Source of the DNA: Notolepis coatsorum
Taxonomy: Eukaryota; Chordata; Actinopteri; Aulopiformes; Paralepididae
Length of the DNA stretch: 64,000 nucleotides
Assembly: GCA_963971535.1 (NCBI GenBank)
Contig: OZ020585.1
Location: 156,492,915-156,556,914, forward strand
Direction: 5' to 3'
A program made the translations under genes and the position numbers. The notes beneath the pieces were generated by a model. That model searched no databases. It worked only from the letters and a program-made list of their open reading frames with translations, and was not told where the DNA came from. Of the stretch, positions 56,463-64,000 are shown piece by piece (position 1 is the stretch's first letter; the number at the start of each line of letters is the position of its first letter).

Positions 56463-58252
56463 AAACTAGTTATATATCTGATGCTGAGACGGTTTATGCG
56501 TCTGTGAAGGATTCAAGTGATGACTCAGAAGTTGTTGTGTATCAGAACATACACAGGATTAGCAGCAGTGACAGTCTTTTTTATACACCTGTGGGTGTGG
56601 GTGGAACAACAACGCTGGGTGGCATGCTGGACAGCGGGTCCATGGCTTGTAGCATCAGCGAGGTAGCAGAGATGAAGCTGAGGGAGGCTGGAGTGATAAC
56701 TGAGCACAACCAGATCAATGTGAACGTGGTCCTTGTTGGATGTGGTGGACGCCGTGTCAAGCCAAAGTCTGCCTTCGATGTGGAGATGGAAGTGTATGGC
56801 TGTAAGATGTCGGTCCCCACGCTCGTTGTTCAGGGACAGCATGATGAGTTGATACTGGGGACTAATGTTATTAAGCATGTCCTTCGTCAGTCTAAGCTGT
56901 GCGATTCCTACTGGAAAACTGTATCCGGCCCCTGCACTGCCAAAGATCAAGAATCTGAACAGTTCCTATCTATGCTCTCTGGTCTGAGTCCGTGGAGAGG
57001 TCAGGACGTGCCGGACAAAGTTGGCACTGTGAGGTGCAATTCAGCTGTTTGCCTTGAACCTGGCCGTGAATATCTCGTATGGGGAAAGCTGCCTAAAGAC
57101 ACTGCTGTATCTCCGGGCAGCACCGTAATGACAGAGCCCACATCTGCTCGTTCGGCCCCGAGGGGAGTTTTGGTAGCAAGGATTGTTACTCCATTGTGGG
57201 GAGACAGATGGGTCCCACTGAAGCTCATCAATACTTCTGACAGGCCCGTGTTGGTGAGGCGTAATGCAAAGCTGGCTGATGTCTTCCCCTGCATGGCGCT
57301 TGAGGACATGGATGTTGCTGACCCTCCAAAGGTCCCCCTGGTCAGTTGCACTCAAGTGGAGATGCCCACCTCTGCCGAGGTACGTTCCACTGATGACAAA
57401 CTTGAGTCAGTTGGGTTGAGCAGTCTTGACGTCCAGTCTTGTGATGTATCAGAGAGCTGGAAACAGGAGATGGCTGACCTGATTGTGCGGTATGAAGACA
57501 TCTTCTCACGCCACCATCTTGACTGTGGAGAAGCGAAGGACTTCGTACACCGCATTCACCTCTCTGACCGCAGACCATTCCGGCTCCCATTCAGGCGAGT
57601 GCCCCCCGGCCAGTATCAGATATTACGCCAGGTACTGAGTGAGATGGAGGAGAAGGAGATCATCCGAAAGTCCACCAGTGAATACGCGTCTCCTCTGGTA
57701 CTTGTGTGGAAAAAGAATGGCGATCTCCGTGTGTGTACAGATTTCCGTTGGCTGAACAAGAGGACCCTGAAGGACGCTCATCCTCTCCCTCACCAGGCGG
57801 ATTGCCTGGCTGCGCTTGGTGGCAACTGTTTCTTCAGTACAATGGACTTGACCTCCGGGTTCTATAACATGCCATTACATGAGGACGACAGAAAGTACTC
57901 AGCCTTCACCACGCCTATGGGCTTGTATGAATACAACCGCCTTCCGCAGGGCCTCTGCAATAGCCCCGGGAGCTTTATGCGCATGATGACCAGTATCTTC
58001 GGGGACCAGAACTACTTGAGTTTACTGTGCTACTTGGATGACTTGTTGGTGTTTGCTCAAGATGAGGAGACTGCCTTGGGGCGCCTTAAAATGGTGTTCG
58101 ACAGACTGCGTGGTCATAACCTGAAGTTGGCCCCAAAGAAATGCTTCTTCCTTAGAAGGTCTGTGAAATTTCTCTGTCACATAATAGATGAGAAGGGCGT
58201 GTCAACAGACCGCAGCAAGGTTGAGAGCATTGCTAAAAATTACGAGTGCTGA
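56426..58252 (+). pseudogene. pol: Gypsy pol: protease and reverse transcriptase
   Basis: The pol frame, -1 to gag, is open from before 56426 to 58252. An aspartic protease has its catalytic DSG at 56630-56638 and a second hallmark ILGTNV near 56860. RT follows: ASPLVLVWKKNGDLRVCTDF, FSTMDLTSGFY, then the catalytic YLDD at 58031-58042 and LKLAPKKCFF. The enzyme copies genomic RNA into cDNA. The frame is lost at an A5 run (58235-58239) that appears to carry one extra base. The continuation is in the 58188-59675 frame. Confidence 0.92.
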
Positions 58253-59675
58253 CCTCATGGAGCCCAATGGGGTGAACCCATCACAGAAGCGGATAAGATC
58301 ATTTTTGGGGATGATCAACTATTACCAGCACTTCATTTCCAGATACTCCGCCGTCGCCAAGCCTCTCTTCTCTCTGTTGAAGGGCGAGAGAAGAAAAGGG
58401 AAGGAGGGGAAGTACAGACTGTCGAACAAGAAGTTGAGTGCCTCTGACTGGACCTCAGACCAGGAACAGGCTTTTGAGAAGCTGAAGGCATCCCTTGTTA
58501 ACACGGTGGTCCTGGCTCACCCTGACTTCAGCCGTCCCTTCATGCTGTCGACGGATGCATCCCTGGATGGTATTGGTGCTGTCCTGTCACAAGTCCAGGA
58601 AGGCGAAACCAGAGCCAGGCCTATTGCGTTCGCCAGCAAGTCCTTGTCTCAGTCTCAAAAGAACTATCCAGCTCATCGTTTGGAGTTTCTGGCCTTGAAG
58701 TGGTCAGTCTGTGACAAGTTTAGTCACTGGCTGAAGGGCCACAAGTTTACAATCTGGACTGACAACAACCCGCTGACTCACATAATGACAAAGCCGAAGC
58801 TGGACTGTTGTGAGCAGCGCTGGGTAGCTAAATTGGCAAGCTACGACTTTGACATCAAGTATGTGCCAGGCCGGCTGAACGTTGTGGCTGATGCCCTGAG
58901 CCGTGTGCCGTTTGTTAAGGACAGTGTTGGTCATAGGTTGCTGGAAGAGCCCTACCTGAGTCTCTTATCCCAAGTCAGGGATATGTCGAGTGGCTCTGTT
59001 CAAGATGCCTTTCGGGTTTCCAGTGGTCACAGGGAACACCCTCCGATGAGTGTCGATGCCCAGGCCTCATGCAGTCCCATTCACATGCATACTCAATCCA
59101 TTGAGATGGAAGATGTGTCTGCTGTTGTACAATCACATGTGGAATGGGAGGCTGGTTCAAGGGCTCGTGCTGTGGCAGTGCTGCAGTATTTGCCTCAGTT
59201 GGTTCCGCCTGGACAAGACTCTCTGTCTGCCCACACAGAGAGGGACCTCCGTGATAGGCAGTTAGAAGACAGAACCGTTTCCCGTGTCCTGTATTACGTG
59301 GAGAGATGTCGGAGACCTTCCAGGAGAGAAAGAGTGAAAGAGTCTGTCACAGTCATGAGATACTTGAAGCACTGGGAGAAGCTCGCTGTGAGCAATGGTG
59401 TGCTGTACAGAGTTTCAAGAGACCAGATTACTAAGGCAAGGCGGTCTCAGTATGTCGTGCCTGATTCACTCAAGGTTGAGGTTCTGAAGGGTGTTCATGA
59501 CGATGCAGGACATCAGGGCCAGTTCAGGAGTCTCAGTTTAACCAGACAGAGGTTCTTCTGGCTAAATCTTGACAGGGATGTGAGAGACTATGTGCGCCAC
59601 TGTCAGCGATGCATCGTCAGCAAGACAGTCGAACCTGAGGGGAGAGCTCCCTTAGAGAGTATAACATCAACCTGA
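58188..59675 (+). pseudogene. pol: Gypsy pol: RNase H and integrase N-terminal zinc domain
   Basis: It resumes after the frameshift with FLGMINYYQHFISRYS (end of RT). RNase H follows: STDASLDGIGAVLSQ, RLEFLALKWSV, WTDNNPLTHI, ADALSRVP. The integrase HHCC zinc-binding region is HDDAGHQGQF...YVRHCQRCIVS. The RNase H removes RNA from the hybrid and the zinc domain holds integrase multimers. The frame ends at TGA 59673-59675, in the same frame as the integrase core, so a single nonsense codon separates them. That TGA is most simply a CpG-type C-to-T change. Confidence 0.92.
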
Positions 59676-61073
59676 CCGCTGCAGCTTGTCTGTATCGACT
59701 TTTGGTCGGCTGAAGATTCCAGGAACAAGTCAGTCGATGTCTTGGTGGTGACCGATCACTTTACGAGGATGGCTCAGGCGTTTTCCTGTAGAAACCAGTC
59801 AGCCAAGCAAGTGGCGAGAGTTCTCTGGGACAGATATTTCTGTGTCTTCGGGTTCCCAGAGCGAATCCACAGCGACCAAGGGGCAAACTTTGAGAGTCAG
59901 CTAATCAGTGAGCTTCTCAGAGTTTCAGGCGTTAGGAAATCGCACACAACACCCTACCATCCAATGGGAAATGGTAGTGTGGAACGATTCAACAGGACCC
60001 TGGGTGGGATGATCCGTGCATTGACACCTGAAGCAAAGGCTGACTGGCCACAGCGTTTGCAGACGTTGACATTCATGTACAACTGTACGGTCCATGAGAC
60101 GACGGGATACGCCCCCTTTTATCTCATGTTTGGCCGCATTCCCCGTCTACCTGTAGATGTCCTCTTCCGAACCGTCTTGAATGACTCATGTGTGACGAGT
60201 TATGACAAGTATGTGGAATCTCTCACTAAATATCTGAGGGAGGCCATGGCCATTGCTCAGGAACATGCCACAAAAGAGCAGAACAGGCATGCTCGGCTCT
60301 ACAACAGGAAGGTGAAGGGGTCTGACATTGAGGTCGGCGACAGGGTGCTCTTGGCGAACAAGAGGGAGAGGGGGAAGAGGAAAGTCGCTGATCGATGGGA
60401 ATCAACCATCTACACTGTGGTGGGCATGAATGCTGAGACACATACGTACAAGATCTGTGACACAGTTGCTGGACGTGAGAAGGTGGTCCATAGGAACCTG
60501 CTGATGCTTGTCAATTTTATCCCTGTGGATGACATGAGCGAAGTGTCCGACCTTGCCTCATCCATGCCTGAGACCCAATCGTCCATTCCAAGTGTTGACG
60601 GTATGGGGGAGAACACAGAGAACATCTCTGAGGAGGGGAGTGGGGATCTCTTGACTGGCCCAGCATCTGTGGACTCTGAAGGAAGGACCCGAGAATGGAT
60701 TACGCAATTGTCCGTTCCTAGTCTTTCGCAGGCTGACATTACAGACATAAGCAGTGCAGTCTCTGTGTCTCGAGATATCTCAGAGGGACCTGAGGGCCAG
60801 ATGGAGGTTCGGTCTGTGAGCTGTGACTATGGACCAGTGAACGTCACTGTTGATGCTGACAGTTCTGTACACGGGGTGCAGGCGGATCCTTCACTTGACA
60901 CTGTGGCACGGACTGATAGGGCGAGAAATGTGCAGTGCAGTGACATACAGAGTCCACCCGTGCACACTGATCAGGCTCGGTCTAGATTTGGCCGCCTTAT
61001 CAAACCAGTTAGCAGGTTAATACAGACCATGTCAAGGCAGGATGTTGTTTGCGACACAGGGTCTTTGTTCTAG
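59676..61073 (+). pseudogene. pol: Gypsy pol: integrase core and C-terminal region
   Basis: Same frame as the preceding part. The catalytic triad is visible: Asp in CIDFW (59697-59699), Asp in HSDQGANF (59874-59876) and Glu in NGSVERFN (59982-59984), with 35 residues between the last two (D,D-35-E). A GPY/F-like basic stretch follows (VGDRVLLANKRERGK, VHRNLLMLVNF). An acidic, Ser-rich tail ends at the stop at 61071-61073. No chromodomain is evident. The core joins cDNA to chromosomal DNA. It is translationally cut off by the upstream TGA. Confidence 0.92.
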
Positions 61074-61120
61074 GCTTTGACAGTCCGGGGTAATTTATCT
61101 TACATAATTTCTTTTATGTT

Positions 61121-61880
61121 TGATTGATTGATTGATTGAAAAGTTTATTAACAGATTGCAGAATGGGTACAGTACAGTACAGCTCAATACATACAATTGT
61201 TAAGGGGATGCAGACCAGAGAAAGACTTTCATCTTGTTTACATCAGGGTCCCCCATTTTCAATTCATCATAACATATATGACATACATGACATACAGATA
61301 GACAGTACTGCTACATCTATACAATTATGACATATCAGATTTGCAAATACAGTACTGTTTGTGATACAAAAGTGTCCAGAAAAGGAGTGTATATACATTT
61401 GGCGTAGAAACTGTACATTGGAGGAGGTTGGTTGGGTGGGGTGGGGTTGGGTGGGTTGGGTGAGGGCTGTACATTGGAGGTGGGGGGGGGGGGGGGGTTG
61501 GGTAGGGGACACACACACATTTTACACTGTACATTGGAATATTGACAAAGCCTTACTTGGTCATTTACTGTACAACTAGGTTAGGACATTTGTAGGGGCC
61601 AGTTTCGAATTGCAGTCTCACGTAGGTGTTTTTTGAGAGTTTTTTTGAAAGTGGGTAGTGATTCACATTCCTTTACAGCTTTAGGCAGGGCGTTCCACAT
61701 TGATGTGGCATAATTGCGAAACGTGTTTAGTCCCTTGTTTGAGCCGAATCTGGGTTTTACATGATTTGTGGAGCTCCCTCTGGTGTTGTGATCGTGGTAT
61801 TCACTGACCTTTGGGAAGTATTTTGACATGTACATGGGTACCTTGGTCGCGTAGTGTATCTTGTAGACCAGGCCCATTGG
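61121..61880 (-). mobile_element. Family A LINE D inserted in the Gypsy element
   Basis: The plus strand starts (TTGA)n and AACAGATTGCAGAATGGG, runs through G-rich 3' UTR, and ends in RT C-terminal coding (MGLVYKIHYATKVPMYMSKY... to LPLQMS; 61877-61581, no stops). It is strongly 5' truncated. Since it lies between integrase and the 3' LTR, it is younger than the Gypsy insertion. Confidence 0.9.
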
Positions 61881-62128
61881 TTGGGATGATTTATTTTCAT
61901 GGGCTTATACTACACAGTGTATGAGGGTCTTGTGGGGTGTACAAGGCACCCTACCGCCAGTAGCTGGATTGAGAGTGTTGTTCTCATACCACTTCATCCT
62001 TATGGGATACTTTTGGAGTTGGTTTTGTTATTTTGAAGACCCAGTGTGTGTGTGATTGTGTTGTACTGTGCCTTTAGTAGGTGGTACGTGGTTGGTGCTC
62101 AATGTCGCCAAAATTCAGTGGGGGTGGG
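61881..62128 (+). other. Gypsy 3' untranslated part and polypurine tract
   Basis: Non-coding sequence between the LINE insertion and the 3' LTR. Its end, 'ttcagtgggggtggg' (to 62128), is G-rich and abuts the LTR as a polypurine tract would. Confidence 0.6.
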
Positions 62129-62704
62129 TGTAACAGAGTTAGAAATTATATTTGTTTGCATGTGAATTTTATCTAAATTGAGAAACATCATACCGTATTT
62201 GTTTTGGGAGCCACCTGGTGACGTGTTGAGGTCATTGTATATCGCGCTGCATGTCCCTGTGGGGACACCGTACCTACTCAGCAGTGTTGTACCCGTCTGC
62301 TCGAGGTAGGTTCTCATTGAAGTGTAGCTCTGCTATTTCACTACTTTCTCTGGTTAGAATTTGTCTAAACATTAAACTGTAATAACCTAGTGCATAACGC
62401 TCACTGTATTACATAATGTAATGATAGCTGTGTTGGTTTGACCGCTGGTATTGGTCCTATGTGTGTGCTGCATTTTACAGATGTTGGAACTGGAGAAGCG
62501 TGTTATGGCGCGAGTGCTTTCCTTGTAACAATAATCTTGAGAAGGAAGGCTAATGTACCATTTTATGTTGTACATGCAGGTCTACCAGATGTACAGTGAT
62601 CAGGAAAACACTACAGCTGTTTTTGTTTCATGTCTTTTATAGGCAATAAAACAGTCGAAAGCAGTTCCGTCTCTTCAATCTCTGACCAGATGACAACCGT
62701 TACA
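62129..62704 (+). repeat. Gypsy 3' LTR
   Basis: 576 bp, TGTAACAGAG...CCGTTACA. By eye it differs from the 5' LTR at about six positions, mostly transitions in its last 200 bp. LINE sequence follows directly. Confidence 0.95.
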
Positions 62705-63206
62705 CCACAACAATGTGGAATGCCCTACCCAAAGCTGTAAAGGAATGTGAATCCCTGCCCACATTCAAAACCGCTCTTAAAGAGCACCTACGGGAGGCTG
62801 CAATTCGATTCAATTTGTAATTTTGTTTTTAGTGCCTTTGAGGTGCTTTGGTACCATGAGGTGCAAGCATAGTCGTAGTACCCTTGAATGAGTGCTCCTG
62901 CCAGAGTCTTCAGGGTATTCTTGTTTATCAGAGAGGAGATCCGGTACAAGAATCTAGTTCGTTGGTTGACTTTTTTTTATTACATTGGATGCCATTTTGT
63001 CACAGGAAAGATTAGCCTCTAGGATGGAACCCAGGTAGGTAATTTCATCTTTCCTTGTGACAATATTGTCACCCACTGTAACTGAGAAGCCGTCGGTCTT
63101 GCTGAGTTTGTTATTTGAACCGAAGAGAATGGACTCTGTTTTGCCCATGTGTAATGATAGTTTGTTATCGGCGAGCCATATGCAGATTTTGCCTAGTTCC
63201 GAGCTC
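62705..63206 (-). mobile_element. Family A LINE, inverted pieces right of Gypsy
   Basis: Bases 62705-62810 continue the plus-strand LINE interrupted at 54011 (MWNALPKAVKECESLP, FKTALKEHLREAAIR). From about 62815 orientation flips: 62815-63206 is minus-strand RT (MGKTESILFGSNNKLSKTD at 63148, YLGSILEANLSC), duplicating 53340-53690 in inverse. So at least two family A copies, or an inversion-duplication, meet here. Confidence 0.82.
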
Positions 63207-63735
63207 AGTCCTTTTCCAGGCTACACCCCTCGCCAGTGCTCCCGCTCCAGCCATTGTGTGGGGATCCCTCGGACCGCTGTTCTTTCTCAGAGAGTCCTGT
63301 CATCCTAAGAGGAGACACCACTCAACAGACGGATACATCTATGAGTCACAGCCTGCAGCTGCAAAGAGTTCTTGTTGCCCTGCGGCAGTGAGAAGGACCT
63401 CTGGCCCCTAATCTCCGGCGTCTCTGGGACAAAGCCCTGGCTGTCCCATCAATTCCAGTCCCCCCTGATGTCAGAGGCCACGCTCAGCGCACCGAGGTGT
63501 TGGACAGCCAGGTGGTTTAGTGAAACACCTGTCCAGTCTGCTGTGATCCAGAAGAAGAGCACCGCTGTCGCACAGAGACAGCTTTTAGTTTGTCACAGTG
63601 GCCCTAATAAGGTTAAACCGCTGTTGTAGAAACAACGCCTGTCACATTGGTTATGCGAGGGCATTGCTCTTTGCTATTTCTCGGCTGGACAGGTTCCCCC
63701 CACAGGGGTCGGAGTGCACTCCACTCGTGGGGTGG
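63207..63735 (+). other. Unassigned sequence with possible coding character
   Basis: Directly after the LINE, 'cagtccttttccag' (63205-63218) could be a splice acceptor, and 'gcagtgagaag' (about 63388) contains a possible donor. Open stretches alternate frames: MSHSLQLQRVLVALRQ and APNLRRLWDKALAVPSIP, then 63372-63629 with FSETPVQSAVIQKKS. I cannot name a gene. It may be a decayed exon or an unknown retrotransposon. Confidence 0.3.
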
Positions 63736-63744
63736 CAGCTTCTT

Positions 63745-64000
63745 TTGGCCTGCTCAGAGGGTCTTCTCCTGCCCTGCTCAGAGGGTCTTCTCCTGCCCTG
63801 CTCAGAGGGGCTTCTCCTGCCATTCACATTGATACTGTGTGTTTTAAGGGTCTATTCACATGGATACTGTGTGTTTTAAGAGTCTATTCACATTGATACT
63901 GTGTGTTTTAAAGAGTCTATTCACAACATTGATACTGTGTGTTTTAAAGAGTATATTCACAACATTGATACTTTGTGTTTTAAGAGTCTATTCACATTGT
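63745..64000. repeat. Two short tandem arrays to the window end
   Basis: First, three copies of a 24-bp unit (CTGCTCAGAGGGTCTTCTCC...) at about 63760-63822. Then about five copies of a 35-40-bp unit 'attcacattgatactgtgtgttttaagagtct' from 63824 to the end. The array may continue beyond the window. Confidence 0.85.

Larger units (their letters stand above)
54012..62704 (+). mobile_element. Ty3/Gypsy LTR retrotransposon, defective but young
   Basis: It runs LTR (54012-54587), primer-binding site, gag, protease, RT, RNase H, integrase, an inserted LINE (61121-61880), a 3' untranslated part and LTR (62129-62704). The two LTRs are equal in length and I count about six differences, so insertion was recent. 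The gene order PR-RT-RH-IN is diagnostic of Ty3/Gypsy. It lies inside a family A LINE (52970-54011 continues at 62705). A clean target duplication was not seen (CCGG against CCAC). Breaks: two likely frameshifts in gag, one in RT and one stop in integrase. Confidence 0.95.

Noticed and set aside
54012..62704. Endogenous retrovirus with envelope
   Set aside because: Integrase follows RNase H as in Ty3/Gypsy, but no envelope-like frame exists between 61073 and the 3' LTR. That interval holds a LINE and non-coding sequence.

Overview
The window is a piece of a vertebrate, almost certainly teleost, nuclear genome. The evidence is Rex1-, L2- and Tx1-type LINEs, a Ty3/Gypsy retrotransposon, abundant hAT-like MITEs with 8-bp target duplications, tRNA-derived SINEs, and long (GT)n, (GA)n, (AT)n and minisatellite tracts. 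There are no bacterial operons, tRNA arrays or CRISPRs. Most long open frames belong to transposable elements.

The only convincing host-gene sequence is two small exons on the minus strand, at 38225-38305 (81 bp) and 5344-5484 (141 bp). Each is flanked by good AG acceptor and GT donor sites, and both are phase 0. They encode the Pro/Met/Gly-rich N-terminal segment of the splicing factor PRPF40A. They define a 32,740-bp intron packed with nested transposons. The rest of the gene lies outside the window or was not found.

Layout. 1-5 kb: MITEs, LINE 3' tails, a perfect hairpin and a TTAA-flanked element. 5.0-6.1 kb: a (GT)n tract in a duplicated segment, the PRPF40A exon, and a TG...CA element carrying a tRNA-like dimer. 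6.1-12.3 kb: decayed MITEs, a Tc1 transposase relic and fold-back fragments. 12.3-15.6 kb: a LINE with a 903-codon open frame (family A). 15.8-28.6 kb: two head-to-tail Tx1-type LINEs, each bracketed by (GA)n. The first is split by a Rex1-like LINE and by a hAT MITE that itself carries a SINE. 29.0-31.4 kb: a palindrome with ~500-bp arms and two hAT insertions. 31.5-37.3 kb: a matryoshka of MITEs, with a partly empty paralogue at 41.4-42.0 kb. 37.4-38.3 kb: LINE tails and the upstream PRPF40A exon. 39-46 kb: LINE remnants, a 43-bp minisatellite and a SINE. 46.9-48.8 kb: 55-bp, 21-bp and AT-rich arrays. 48.9-52.7 kb: two LINEs split by a MITE and a solo LTR. 52.7-63.2 kb: family A LINE pieces in both orientations around a young Gypsy element (LTRs 576 bp, about 1% different). 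63.2-64 kb: unassigned sequence with possible coding character, then short tandem repeats.

The Gypsy element shows gag, protease, RT, RNase H and integrase in order. A GGGAAAC heptamer abuts the gag stop codon and is followed by an apparent stem/pseudoknot that would move ribosomes into pol. Frame breaks in gag, a frameshift and one nonsense codon in pol, and an inserted LINE make this copy defective.
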